A DNA stretch of 64,000 bases from Pterobdella sp. o SKG-2022 (taxonomy: Eukaryota; Annelida; Clitellata; Hirudinida; Piscicolidae). Shown here in pieces: positions 24,819 to 38,019 of this stretch. The stretch covers positions 9,236,875 to 9,300,874 of the forward strand of contig OZ038325.1 of the NCBI GenBank assembly GCA_964035795.1. Direction: 5' to 3'. Under the pieces are notes generated by a model. The model made no database searches, was not told where the DNA came from, and saw nothing but the letters and a program-made list of their open reading frames with translations. The position numbers and the translations under genes were made by a program. Position 1 is the stretch's first letter. Each line of letters begins with the position of its first letter.

Positions 24819-26782
24819 TGTTGTTGTTTTTATTTTTTTCAGATATGTGATGTTGTTATTGTTGTTTACAAATATGTTTTTTAATAGTTTTGTTTTTTTT
24901 CTTTGTGACGTATTTTATTTGTTTTTAATTTTTTACGTTCGTCAATGCTAATGAAGTCATTTGACAGCAGGTACCATCAGCATCAAAACACCAACCATAA
25001 CTGCCATTTTTTGAGTATCAATAATCAAAATACCAATTAAGATATAACATTTAATACCAAGAGTTCCAGCCAATCACAACCGCATATTTCCAACGTTAAT
25101 TAAAAGCACAACTGATAACAATAATTGAAAAAGAGCCAATAACATTCAACAAATTTGAAATTTAAATTCCTTGAACAAATTCCTTCAAGATATCAGGATT
25201 TCCGTCTGCAGGCCTTTTTTTGATGTGTGTTGTATTTATATATGAACAAAGAATACACGAAAGAACATGAAGTTTTATTATTTATGTTATTATACCTTTT
25301 ATTAATTTTTCATTTATAGTTATTAATTCTGATTTTTATTGGTTTCAAGTGTTACTATGGCTGATGAACTTTTTAGTTTTCTACTTTTAATTTATGGTCA
25401 CTTCTACAGATCCGTTTTGTGAACTTTATGTAACTAGATTCTTTTTATGAATTTATTGTCATTCATCAATTGAATCTTATCTATAATAAATTATAAAATA
25501 ATAAATTATAAATCAATTTTAATATTTAACCTTTATTAATCTATAATATATACAACATAACTATATATAATTCAATTGATGTTTTTAAAGTTTAATTGCT
25601 TTACGAAACATACACAAGATGTCTGGAAAGTTATATATAATATAATAAATAATGACAATAATAATAATAAAAACAATAATACCAGTTATATATAGATATA
25701 TATATATATATAAATAATTATGGATATGAGCAGATATAATTTTAAATAGTTTATGTTTTGATAATGGTTCGAATCCTCTTTAATGTCACCCACATGACTC
25801 CTTTGTAATACAGATATGTTTAAGCATTTTGTATATCATTTTCATATGGAGATGCGTGCTTTGTAGTGTAAAATGGTGTTAATTATTGAAAGAAAAGAAC
25901 ACAATATATTAAATTTGTATATATTTAAGATAATTTATAAATATTAATTATTCATTTAATAACTGTTAGATGATTTATACAAATATTGAATGTTTTGAAG
26001 CCTTACACACACAAATATCCACAAATACACTCTTGCAGACAAATAATATTTACATGTCGCCTAGCAACGGCGACAAACAAATAATTGTCTTCCGCTTAAA
26101 ATTATTTTTTTTATTATAAAAAGAATTATTATTGTTTTTTCTTGTTGAAGTTTTAAAAACTTTTCCTTTAAAAATTTGCATTGTTACTTTGAACAAAAGT
26201 TGTAACTAAAGACTTTTATATTTTATTTTTTAGTCTGAATAGACTGCTAGTTTTAAAGCTTACCTTTGCAAATCCATTCAGTCAAATTCTGGACTCTTCA
26301 TATTTTTGGCTTTTATCCATTAGTCTTATATATTAGGCCACTTATAATTTTGAACCATTGCATTGGAAATGTTGAGTTTTTTAAACTATAATGTGTTCAA
26401 GCCTTAGAACAACTACATGATATAGGTTTCCAAGCTGCCAAATGATATTTTTGACTCTCTCTTATATGATTATTTATGGATACTATTTTCGTTTGGGAAA
26501 AGTGTAACATAGTCACTAGAATACTTGATACTCAAAACCTATTTAAAAAAGTGCCTAATTTTTTTTCTGCACATCGTATGAGTTTTTGTACCGATATTTC
26601 CTTCAAAGAAACAAAAATGGAGAAATATATTTCACAAGCTCTCTATAAAAATATCAAAAACAAAAATATGAGAAGCATCAGTTGTGGTTCATCTAAATGT
26701 TAACTTATATATTTTGTTATCAATCGATCGATAGTTAGAGCAGCCATTAACAAATATAAGATGTACCCCATAGTCGTAATAC
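24819..26782. other. Intergenic, AT-rich
   Basis: Between the doublecortin gene start and the PHF3/DIDO1-like stop, both minus-strand. It should contain the doublecortin promoter and the PHF3/DIDO1 3' UTR. A short TA run lies near 25690-25715. The 75-codon frame at 26476-26703 has no recognisable motif. No supported gene. Confidence 0.5.
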
Positions 26783-29700
26783 TTAATCTTTCTTAGCCAC
26801 TGCAACATCATCATTATTAACAGAGTTGTTCTGAACCTCTCCCATTTCTTCCACCTTGCCCTCCTCATCCTCTCCCTTCTTAACGTTAGGTGCTTGATTT
26901 CTGTGGAAGAAATCAGGTCTGAAACGTACATGGGAGGGTCTCGCTGGGTGAAAGGGTGGTCTAAATGGGCGAGGGAAGGGTTGCATGGGTGGGTAGAAGC
27001 GAGGTGGAATGAAGAACCTGCTGTTAAATGGTTGCATAGGGAATGGTGCAGGGAAAGGCGGCATGTTGTCCATCATCATGGACGGGTGGGGTGGTTGGTT
27101 GATGGGGCCATCGTCGTGTGGTGGGTTGTTATCTGGCCCTTCCTCCCCTCTTTTTGGTGGATAATCCCCCAAAAGCCCTCTCCTCCCTCCTTGGTCTCCT
27201 TTCTTAAACTTCTCAGGAATCAAATTTGGATCCATCGAGTCCAACAAACTTGGAATACTTTCTGATTTTTTGCCACGACTATCCCTGTCATCTCTCGAAT
27301 CTCGTTCTGGACGGCTACTTCGCTCATTATGTCTGTCACTGCTGCTGTGCTCATTAATGTTACTCGTGACATCATCTCCCCTGACGAACTTAGCGAGGGA
27401 AGGGAAGATGTTGGAGAGGTTGTTGGGAAGACTGGAAAGGTTGATCTTCGATGACGCCAGCCTTGGTGACCTGCCTCGTTTGCGACCTGTACAGTTATTA
27501 CGAACTAATTAAAGTTTAGAAAATCTAAAAAATGAACTCAATTTAAGTGTTATAACGAGAAGCTTTGTTATAAATCCAAATGGAACCCACCTCTGTCCTC
27601 CTCGTCCTCCACCACATCATCATTCCTGTTCCGATTCAGCCTTCTCTCTCGTGATCTTGACTTTCTTTCTCGTGATCTAGATCTTCTCCCACGTGACCTT
27701 GATCTTCTATCACGTGACCTAGATCTTTTATCACGTGATCTAGACCTTCTTCTATCTCTGGATCTTCTGTGTTCACTTGACCTAGATCTGCGTCTTCTCT
27801 CTCTCGACCTGGAGCGCTTGGATTGACTACTCGATTTACTGTCGTTTGATTGGTTGACGGATGACGATGTTGCAGATGGCTTGCTAGAAGATTCAGTTTT
27901 TTTGTTTTGTTCTTTGTTATCACTCTTCTCTGGCTTATCTATCCCCAAAAATTGTATTTCATCATCAGACTCATCTTTACGCTTGTCCTTTTTGTCATCT
28001 TTCTCGTCATCTCTTCTCCTCCTCTTCCTCCTCATCTCATCATCATCCCTCCTTGATCGATCTCTTGAACGGCTTCTTCTTCTATCTCTTTTACTACTAT
28101 CTCTATCGTCTCTTCTACTGCTATCTCTATCATCTCTTATACTGCTATCTCTCTCATCTTTTCTACTGCTATCTCTATCATCTTTTCTACTATTATCTCT
28201 GCCATTTTTTCTGTTATCTCTATCGTCTCTCCTACTACTATCCCTATCTTCCTTTTTGTTACTATCTCTGTCAACTCTTCTACTAGAATCTTTATCATCT
28301 TTTTTATTAATATCTTTATCTTCCTTCCTCCCTCCATCAGAAACTTTGTCGTTCTTCCTACTATTGTTACGTGCATCGGGTTCCTTATCACTCTTTCTAT
28401 TGAGATCATTATTACGATGATCAGAAGTCTTAACATTTCTCCTATCACTTCGAGAATCACCTTCATTCTTCTTATCTTTTTCCCGAGGCTTCTCACTCTC
28501 CTTCCTTCTGTCCCCCTCTTTGTTATCCTTACCAACACGACCACCTTCCACTCTCCCTGAAGTGTTGGTGGGTTTTGAGGAAGCATCTGAAAGATCATTG
28601 TTTCTACCCAAAGGCTTCCATACCTTTCCTTCGTTGTGGAGTGGTGTAGAGAGCAGAGGCTTCTTTTGGTTGAAAAGCTCCTGCCCAAATTTGAGACCAC
28701 CTTCAATAACTTGCTGGTTTGATTTATTAACAGCGCCCATATTGTCGTCTTTGTTATCTATATTCATAGTATTATTAGCTTGGTTGTTGGAGTAGAAGTT
28801 ATTTTTCCACGGAGAATCAAGAAGAGGTTGTCTTCGATGAGGTTGGTGGGTGAAGGGTGTGAATGGGGGCATTGTTAATCTCATGGGTGGAGGTCCGTTG
28901 AACATGGAAAAGTTCATTTGCGGCATGTTTGGCGGGAAGAATGGTGATTGCTGATTGGGCAGTTGCATCAAGTTATTATTGTTATTATTATCGAATGTAT
29001 TAGAGTCATTGGTACAGATCTCATTGGTGGCAGGGTTTTGAGGGATGTTTTTGGTGTTGGATACATTGTATATTATCTCCTTGATCTTCACCAGGGCATC
29101 TCCACTCAACAACTGACTGACATTAACATTGGAGAGAAGTGCTTGTAGGGGCTTGTTTGGCAATAATGCCACAGTGGTGTCTATAGGCGCAGAGGTTGCA
29201 GTAATGGTAGCATCTGCAGTAGTATTGCTTGTGACAGTGATCGTTGGGGTTTCAGGCTTGAAGGCTGATGGTTTTTTAACGGATTTAACCTGGAAACTGT
29301 ACTTCTTTGGTTTGTTATCATCAACCGAGCCACTAAGAACCTTCTCAGAGATAATATCTTCTCTACCACCACTCCCACCAGCATACCCACCCCTACTACG
29401 CTCCATCTCTTCTTTCGACAGCATCATCTTCTGCTCGTTGATCCTCCTACTCAATTCTTGTAGTAATGCTTGCTGATCTTCGTACTTGGTGGCAAACGAG
29501 ACGTCTGTGAGTGTCTTTATCATGGCTTGCTTCAAACTGTCACTCACCTCACTGGCTGATGCTATTGAGTCGATTGTTGAGCTGATTGATTCTTTATTAT
29601 TTCTATTATTCTCCCTATTATTATTACTGTTATTAGTATTGTTTTTATTTTTATCAATACTATCCCTGTTATGATCACTTCTGATACTATCCCTGTTATG

Positions 29701-30762
29701 ATCACTTCTGATACTATCCCTGTTATGATCACTTCTGATACTATCTCTGTCATTACTACCGCTTCTTTCCTTGCTTGGTTCTGTTTTCGTGTGTTTCTTG
29801 GGTCTGGATGACGTGGTGAGTGGTGAAAACGGGTCGTATACTTGCTCAGCTTTGGAAACGTTGTCTTTATTTAAGAAATTATTATTTCTATTATTATCAT
29901 TGTTGTTATTAGCAGCCATCTTTTTGTTAGTTTTGATATTATTATATATAATTCTATTTTCTTCTTCTCCCAATTCAACGCCATTATCTTCCTCCTCTTC
30001 CTCATCTTCTTGTACCCCCTCCTGGCTCTCAATGTTAGTGTGATAAGGTGATGATTTGATGAGCACAGCCAATAACAATTCTTCCCGCCCTATCGGTAAT
30101 CCTGCGTTGTGGTGATGAGACAAAAATCATAATAATAAACAATAATAAAAGTAATCATAATAGTATCGACAGTATATGATACTAATAATAATAATAACAA
30201 CAACAATAATATAAAGAAAACAATAACAAGGACAACAAAATAATAAAAATACGTACCAGGCCCGTCGAAAGGCAGGAAGACAGGCGGTGGCATGAGATGG
30301 GGTGACAAGGGAAATATGTAGAAACCCAATATTGATTTTTTACCACTATTATCATCCACGTTATTATCATTAACATTGATGACCGCGCACTTGTTCTTGC
30401 TGTTCAGGCTGTTATACAGAGCCATGTAGGCCTTATGGTCATCTGGAGTGCATGTCTTGGTACATAACACCGCCACGTCCTGGTGGTTAGGTGATGATGA
30501 ATGGTGATGTACATAGATAGATAGATAGATAGATAGATAAAGAGATGGATAGATAGATAGATAAACAGGCAGTCAAAAAACAGGTAGCTATATAGATAGG
30601 TATGTGGGAAGAAGAGAAGACAGATAAAGCAATTATAAAAAATATGATTTTGGTACTTTGTTGAAAGTGCCAGCCTTCTTGATGTTTTGAATGACATCAC
30701 ATAATGAATCCATGTTCATCTTCCCTTTCATATCCAGTCTCTGAGGTAATTCCTGTGAAGGG

Positions 30763-30832
<70 letters not shown>

Positions 30833-33800
30833 AAAAGATAGTTAGTTAGATAAATGGATAGATAGATAGCTAGATAGATACATAGAAAGATAGATGGGTA
30901 GATAGACAGCTAGATAGATAGATATATGAATTTAAGGAAATAAAACAAAGATAAAAATAGCAGCACCTTAATAAGGATGTTGGTCTTTGGATTGGACTGA
31001 CTCCCCACGTTGCCTGAGACCAGAGACACGTGCAGTCTGACTGTGTTATTATCATGGTCAGTGATGCTACCACACCACGCATGGTCGCTGTCCATTTTGT
31101 GCGGGTGTTGACATGGTTTTAAAGGTGCTTTTGGTGAGATTTCGGGGAGTTTTGTTGCTTTGGTGGGTTTTGTTTTTTCTTGTTGTTGTTGTTGTTGTTG
31201 AAGTTTTTGTTTGGGAGGTGTGTGTTTTTTTTGTTGTTGAGTTGTTGACGGGGGTGTTGGAAGCAGAGTTTTTTTGTCATTACGACTCTTTTGATATGGT
31301 TGTGCAGACTTTGATTGGTTATCAGATATGTTGGTCAACTTGTGCTGAATTGGTTCCTCTTTGACATTAGATGCTTCAGAGGTTGGTTTCACTTCCTGCT
31401 TCGTAACTACTGCTTGAGGCTTTAGTTGCTCTTCCTAGAAACAAAAAAAATAATAATAACATCATAAAAAAATAATAACACAACAAATGCTAATTAAAAA
31501 ATAACAATAACATGTTATGTAACACACACGCACGCACACACAACCTCGGCAGGCTTGGCAGTGCAAATCTTGCAGTTCATGTCGAAGAGGTGTGAGTCAT
31601 GTTTTTTGGTGGTGTCCATGGTAATCGTCGGGATGTCGAACTGAGTGGGTTTCACTACTGGCTTCTTCTCCTGTGAGTCATTGTTGTTTTTATTTTTTAT
31701 GATTTTTCTTTTTGTTATTATCAATGGATATTTTAAATTTCATGACTCACCTCCACCGCTTCAAAATCGTCCATGAGGTCCTGTAAAAGCAATATAATTG
31801 ATTGAAATAAAAAATTCACCAAAAGTTAAAATGGACAACAAAACAACCTGCTCAGAGTAATCAAAATATATGATAAAGATAATTGATATAACGTCAAGGA
31901 AACTACTGAGGCAACTAAATAACTCAATAACAATAATAATCCTCAAGCAAAGTCCAACACAAATTAATCAATACACAACGACACGCACCAAAGCACTGAT
32001 ATCGTCTTGCCACTGGGACAACTCCTTGGAAGCTATCTTGTCAATGGACAACTGCACCAGGTCGCATGGTTGTAGCTGGCCAAATAGGAGGCGACGGAAA
32101 AACCCCTGTGTGTAAACATAGATAATAAACATAAAGATATGATAAATAAAGATATATCGACAAATAGACGGCTAAACACAAACTTCAAATCCCACCTTGT
32201 TGGAAAGATTCTTGAGTTGCGCCACGATAGCCTTAGCCTTCGTTTTGTAAGGAACATTGACTCCCCCGTGTGTGGTGAACAACTTTTCTTCCACCTCCAT
32301 CACCAACCACTTGATCTCAGACCCAGAAACCATCACATCTTCACTCTCGTTCGCTCTGTCGTTGGTGGTTCATCAATTGGTGAATCAAGCTTTCTGTCAT
32401 AACCAAAGACTAGATACATATATACATGTGGGCAGTGCCGACCAATGAAATCACCTCAAACCAACCTTCTAGTTAACGATTCCCTCAAGACATTCCTCAC
32501 GGAAATCCTGATTGGATCAAATTTTCCATTGTTCTTGGGGGCTGTAGAGGTATTAGGAGCAACGGCAGCAGGGGGTGGATTGGGAGGGGTTGGTGTGGGA
32601 GCGGGTTTTGGGACTTCAACAGCATCGTCGTCTGCGTTTTTCTTGAGGAATTTTACCGCCATCATTTTTATGTCTTGCGCTATCTCGTCCCGTTTTTCTA
32701 TCCCCTTTGTGTCTTTGTATTGTTTTGATTGATTGTGAACACAATAATTCATATTATATTCACAATCACTCTCAGAAAGCTTGAAGGCAAATTTATCGCA
32801 TAAATAATAAAAAAACATCATTGAAACCTGCTCAAACAAAAAAATTTCACAAAGAACCAACAGAAAGCCTCACGAACCCTCCCACTCAAACGAAGCCAAC
32901 CTTTCTTATCTGCCACAACAGCAGTTGGTTTCTTCTTGGCGATCATTACTTCGTATGTGGGGTGTTTTGACAACCAGGCAGCCAAGGTCTTCTCTGTAGG
33001 AGCCATGGGTCCTGTGACGATCTTGCCACTCGAGCGCTCAAACACCACCAATCTATCGTCGCTCCCTCCGCTCCTTTATGTGGGAGAAGCGAGTTTGACT
33101 ATAAGGTCTTTGAATGGTTTATGATCTTCGAACATAAATGAAGACTTCAATGAGTTATAAGTTCGGAATTTTCTAAATTACGGCTTAGTTTTTTAATGAA
33201 TGTATCAAAATTCTCATCTTTCAACGTAAAAATTATAAAAAATTTAAATTGAACATTGCTTAGGTTCGAACAATCCAAACAGAATCTTAACCTTTTCAAC
33301 ATTCATAGCAATGATAAAACGACATAAAAATGCTGTTGAGACCTTCCAGTGTCGAGGTTCGAGAGAACGTGGCGAACATAGATATCGAGGCAGTCTTTGG
33401 AGCAGTAGAGGGTCTTGGAATCGGAATTGATGCTGTTCTTACATCCAGGAGCCTTACACGCCACCATACCTCTCGACTTGACAAACGATGCTAGAGAAAT
33501 GGTTTTGCCTTTGTTCTTTGTCGCATCTTCAGTTGAGCTCTGTGGCAATGGGGGTGCGTGTGTATATGATTTGGCGCCTCAGCTGCTTGCGCTTTTCAAG
33601 TGTTTAACGCTGAATTTAAATTATAAAAATCACGGTTTATAAGCATTTTAAAAATTTATTTATGAAATTCGAAAATGTTCTCTTGATAGTTAGGATGGAA
33701 ACCGACGCTGGAAACAAAATAAATCCCAAAGCAACAAAAGGTGAAATAAATGGATAATTTCAACTTCATTTACAAAGACTTGTATCCCTCAAACATTCAC

Positions 33801-36800
33801 TTCAACATCAGTACCAGACGTTTACTTCAGCACTCGAAATATAACGTTCAAAAAACTGTAACACTATCAATTTTGTTTTTCCAGATAAAATATCTAGACT
33901 GCTTTTGTGATTCTTTCGACCCAGCTGCCTGCCTGCGTTATGACGGAGCTTTTCTGACTCGACCTGAAAGCTATTCCAGTTCACTAAACAGGCCATATAT
34001 AGTTAAATTATCTGAACTCAGTAAAGGCGATTTCACAAATGCAACAAGGCTATCTGTTTATAAGCTTGTCAAAAGACTTTTTAGACCTTCATTGAAGCAA
34101 GTTTTTTAAGAAATAAAGGCTTCGAAAACAGTGATTAAAGCTGTACTACACCCCCAGTTTTCTTGCAGCCCACTCCAAACAACTTGGTAACACTTCCACG
34201 CCATGCCGGTACGAAGCTTCACATATTGAGCTTCAAGAAGCACCCCTGAATACTTTAAGTCAGATAGGTGTAACGGAAAACTCTTAACTAAATAGAATTA
34301 ATTGAAAATGAACTATGGTTAAAATATCATATAATGGGTCGGAGATGAAGTTGATACAGATCGAATGGAAAAAAGGCAGTAAAGTAGTATTGAGTGTATA
34401 ATGTATGCGTGCTGGAGTAACAATCATATCACCACAGTCAATATAGATGAACTGGAATAGTGGTATGAAGATTTTATAGGCATAACTAGACATTTAAATC
34501 TGCTTTGATTCAAATATATATAAATAATTTTTTTTAGGTTTATGGTCTTCAGGGTGAATGATACTTGTATAATCCTGATTTTAGGGCATGTCAGTAGGTG
34601 GACTTATTTACTGAGTAGTTTAAAAGATTTTAGTTTCTGGTGTTTGAAGATGAAGAATAGCGCTTAGAGAGGCTTTTAACACTCAGGTATGTATGGCGCT
34701 ATATAAATATATAACTGTTTTAGTAACCACAGAAACCTGTAATAGAGTTCAAACATAGAAGTTACGCAGCCGAAATTTCGAGAGTCTTTCAAATTCTGCC
34801 AGCACCAAACGGACAGATCCGGAGTTGAAAGGTAAAACGCCTAGAAGGAGATGGATGGAAAGAGAGAAGATCGAGGGATGGAAAAGTGATCGAAAGTTGC
34901 AAGGAACAGACATTTGATGGCGCTTTTAGTAGACATTTTAATTGAATTATGAATTAAAGGGGGTTTTTAGAGGTCGATTATTCAATACTAATCTGTAAAA
35001 TGTTAATTTTATATAATTGGAACAAAATATAACTACTTTTGGCGTTTCCATTACTTTTTTCTTGACAACTTTTTTGCTAACAGTTGGTTTTTGGACTTGC
35101 TTGGCTATATTTCTATTTTCACTTTTAACATTTATCTTTTTATCTCTTTCCTCCTCCTCCTCTTCTCCCTCTTCATCATCGTCTTCACTATCATCTTCAT
35201 CACCTTTTTCATTATCCCCATCACCATCATCATTAGAATCACTATCCGCATCATCACTCTCCTCCTCATCATTTTCTTTGTCATCAAACCAACTATCATG
35301 TTCACTGGGCACATTCCCTTCATCACCACTACTCTCCTTTGATGAATCTTCTTTTTCTCGTTTTTTATTTTTATTTTCACTTTCATTATTACGCTTTTTA
35401 TTAATCGTTTCAGTGTTGTTGTTATTATGTTGTTTATCTCTGGCTTGCCTTCTTGTCACTCTCATGTTAGTACTCTCTTTCTCTTCCTCCTCCTCTCCAG
35501 TTGCTTCGGTCACCGCAGATGCCCTACTAGTCGTCTTTTTGACAGCTTTAGGAGCATTCTAAAAATATCAATTGAAACGTAAAACATAAACTTAAATTGT
35601 GGGAGGAGCTAAGATAAATAAACTGAAAATTACTTTTTGATTGGCATCTGGGGTTTTCTTATTGTTCTTCTTCTTGTAGTCATAGATGTATGAGTCGTTA
35701 GCCATCACCTTCCTCTTTCGGGTGTTATACTTCTTATTTGATTTCTTTGGTGGGGGTGGGTCATCGTTTTATAATCACTGTCAAATAAGCCTATGAAGTG
35801 AAAAATCCATTTGGAAGTTAATTATTCAACAGAGCATTACAATAATGGCAGTCCGTTGTATAAATGGCGGGAGTTATCAACAAATGCATTAGAGACATAA
35901 AACCTAACACAGAAGATATTGATACCAAGTATATAAATAATCTTATCAGCCAAACATTCGAATATAAACCAGACAAAATGAAACCTCTGGACTGGGCTTA
36001 TATTCGTCATCTTGTTGCAAGTCCTCCCTGACGTAATGAGGTGGTGGTGTCATGCGAACATTTATGTTTATAGTCATCGTGATGACATGAGCAATGACAA
36101 CATTCATTATGGAAGAAATAAAGATAACATGACAAGGACAAGTAGCAAAGTGCTAGGTAGATAACTCGAAGTAGTTAGTTATTTGAGGAGTTAATGCCAT
36201 AATCAAATAGCCAATTAATAGTTTTTCGTGTAATTTCATCAATAAAGATGTATTAAATAATTGATAACAAATGAAAGATCTGCAGAAGGCTAACAAATGA
36301 TTGCCCTCATGGCCGACCACCACCTCCTCATCATTCACTGCCAGAAAGGTGTCAAGGAGGGTTTCAGATATTTGGACATTTTCATCCAGATCTTTCTGCA
36401 GGCTCATCTATGTAACAAAATGACGAGGTCATGGAATGTGGTGGTTGGTTATGATGGATGTAGAGGTATGAAGAATGTCAATTAAAATGTATGTGTGAAG
36501 AATGTGACAGCTCTATTTTTTGATTATTTCAGAGTATTGTAATCAGATTATATTATGAATATGATCCATTTTCCTCAGTAAACGGTTGAATAATACTGTT
36601 TTGAGCCACTTTGATTAGGCTGAATTATATCAATAACTTCAGCCCATTGTTGGAATTAGCACCTGTTCCACAGTGTTTTCACTACATTAAATTTTTAGCA
36701 AGCACTTTGATCTATAGGAAAAAGTGCTTTACAAAAACCACATTACATTACATTGTTGGATTAGATATAATCAAAATTGAGGTTTTAGATTTTATATGTT

Positions 36801-37180
36801 CAGAGCAGTTCAATGGACTCATGACTTCAAAAGCTTTAAACTTGAAGAGATAAATCTTCAACCAAAGGTATCTCAAACATGAATTTTGACTGAGGTTCAA
36901 TAAGGTGTGGATAGTGACTCAGTAATGTTAGAAAATTCCAGTTAATCTCAGCTAAATTTTTAGTTTATTTTTATGAAGATGAACTTCCAAAAATAATATA
37001 TATAAAAAATCTCTTAATAAAAATTCTTATATTAGATTTAATTTTGAAGTTGTCTAAACACAAACTCGCATATTAATGATAACTCACTTGGGGATTAAAA
37101 ATTAAGGATTGTTGCTCATTAAATGAAAGATCAATTTTGAGAGAACTTTCAGTGTCTGAATCTAACAGGGCAACATCCAT
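26783..37180 (-). CDS. PHF3/DIDO1: PHF3/DIDO1-family protein (TFIIS-like, SPOC, RS/RD-rich)
   Basis: Nuclear regulator of RNA polymerase II elongation; in this family SPOC binds the phosphorylated CTD. Proposed first exon 37088-37180 (MDVALLDSDTESS). A basic exon follows near 35640-35750 (KKYNTRKRKVM), then an acidic exon (34970-35560). A Cys motif CKAPGCKNSINSDSKTLYC lies at 33400-33470, like the segment after the PHD in DIDO1. Next are a conserved segment RSSGKIVTGPMAPTEKTLAAW at 32990-33050, the TFIIS-like domain (IRISVRNVLRESLTRRL at 32460-32520, then FFRRLLFGQLQPCDLVQLSI near 32050-32105), and a zinc-like HLFDMNCKICTAKPAE near 31560-31600. SPOC runs about 31090-30070 (AWCGSITDHDNNTVRL, SILGFYIFPL, FLPFDGPG, GLPIGREELLLAVLI). 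The large exon 27590-30120 encodes RD and RS repeats, and the end is Pro-rich. No PHD finger was found. The join between first and second exons is uncertain. Confidence 0.85.
29660..29745 (-). repeat. 27-bp coding tandem repeat in PHF3/DIDO1-like gene
   Basis: Three near-identical 27-bp units encode NRDSIRSDH repeats in the large exon. The units remain in frame and lie upstream of the longer degenerate DDRDSSRR-type arrays in the same exon, suggesting the basic/acidic region grew by in-frame slippage. Confidence 0.8.
30512..30920. repeat. (GATA)n microsatellites in PHF3/DIDO1-like introns
   Basis: Two GATA/TAGA arrays, near 30512-30600 and 30765-30920, flank a short SPOC-domain exon at roughly 30650-30755. 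Both contain interruptions (agat, ggat variants). On the sense strand they are pyrimidine-rich TATC runs. Confidence 0.9.
33750..34109 (+). CDS. Possible small nested gene of unknown function
   Basis: A 119-codon ATG frame on the plus strand within a minus-strand intron of the PHF3/DIDO1-like gene. Its composition is not simple-sequence: CFCDSFDPAACLRYDGAFLT and LSELSKGDFTNATRLSVYKL look like a real, mixed-composition protein. AATAAA begins four bases after the stop codon. A TTTTGTTTTTCCAG acceptor-like sequence sits at 33871-33884, so the second half may instead be an exon spliced to something further upstream. I do not recognise the family. It could also be a retained piece of a mobile element. 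Confidence 0.35.
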   Translation: MDNFNFIYKDLYPSNIHFNISTRRLLQHSKYNVQKTVTLSILFFQIKYLDCFCDSFDPAACLRYDGAFLTRPESYSSSLNRPYIVKLSELSKGDFTNATRLSVYKLVKRLFRPSLKQVF

Positions 37181-38019
37181 GATTTCAATATTTTTTCAAA
37201 AAATTCTTTAATTTGTAACATGCATATAAACTGAAAATGACCTGAAAATTGTATAAATTGATAATTTTTTTTAAATATATGAGAAAAAGCCCATATGGGA
37301 AGCAGAATGATGATTATGTCCTATGCATCTCTGGATGCTGGAAAACCAAGACCAAGAGATTGAGGCATAAGATTATTTGAAAGTCATCAGAATTCTGATA
37401 CTTTGAAACTCATGGTTGAACTTTAAATTTAAATATATGGAATAGTGAGATACAGTTCTATAATGACTAGTTTTATTCTATGCTTTAGCGTTGCTAATGT
37501 TAACTTTGCACAAAAATACATTACAATATTTTAAATTTTATTCATTTAAAAACAAATTAACTCAAAAAAGTTTTAAAAAAATCCTTAAAAAGATAAAATA
37601 ACATGAGATTACATCAGCTACATTGAATTGTCTAAGTCTAATAAAATATTTATATTGTAAACCAATTCAAAATACATAAGAATACGTACCTAAAGACAAG
37701 AAAACTTCAAAATTTTTTTATCAAAATTCAAAATTAATGTGGATTAACACGACAATTTAAGGTCGCCTAGAAAAGCAAACAATTCGTAAAACCGATAGAT
37801 TCGCTAAAATGGCTACCAAAGTTTAAAAATTTTTTTTTTTAAAAAGTTCTTTCATAGTTTATTAATTTTTTATTTATAAATCACAAAAAAAATAATTTAA
37901 AAAAATTTTTTTAAATATTTTTTAAATTTATATCAATTTATAAATGAACTTAAGTATAGACTCCTCAACTAGAACTTCAATGTAGTTTTATTTTAAATTA
38001 CTTAGACCAACTTTTTTTG
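37181..38019. promoter_or_regulatory. Shared 5' region of divergent PHF3/DIDO1-like and PANK4 genes
   Basis: 839 bp between the two start codons, with no coding potential. Both promoters and 5' leaders must lie here. Composition is very AT-rich and no core promoter element stands out. Confidence 0.45.

Noticed and set aside
25766..25776. Second perfect B-box-like GGTTCGAATCC
   Set aside because: No A box or T-arm pairing at the right distance upstream; probably chance or an unrecognisable remnant.
34740..34920. Plus-strand segment reading KTPRRRWMEREKIEGW, like a LINE end
   Set aside because: Only a short resemblance, flanking frames broken; too weak to call a mobile element.
35864..36031. 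55-codon plus-strand frame MAGVINKCIRDIKPNTEDID
   Set aside because: Mixed composition but short, inside the region expected to be a PHF3/DIDO1-like intron, with no recognised family.
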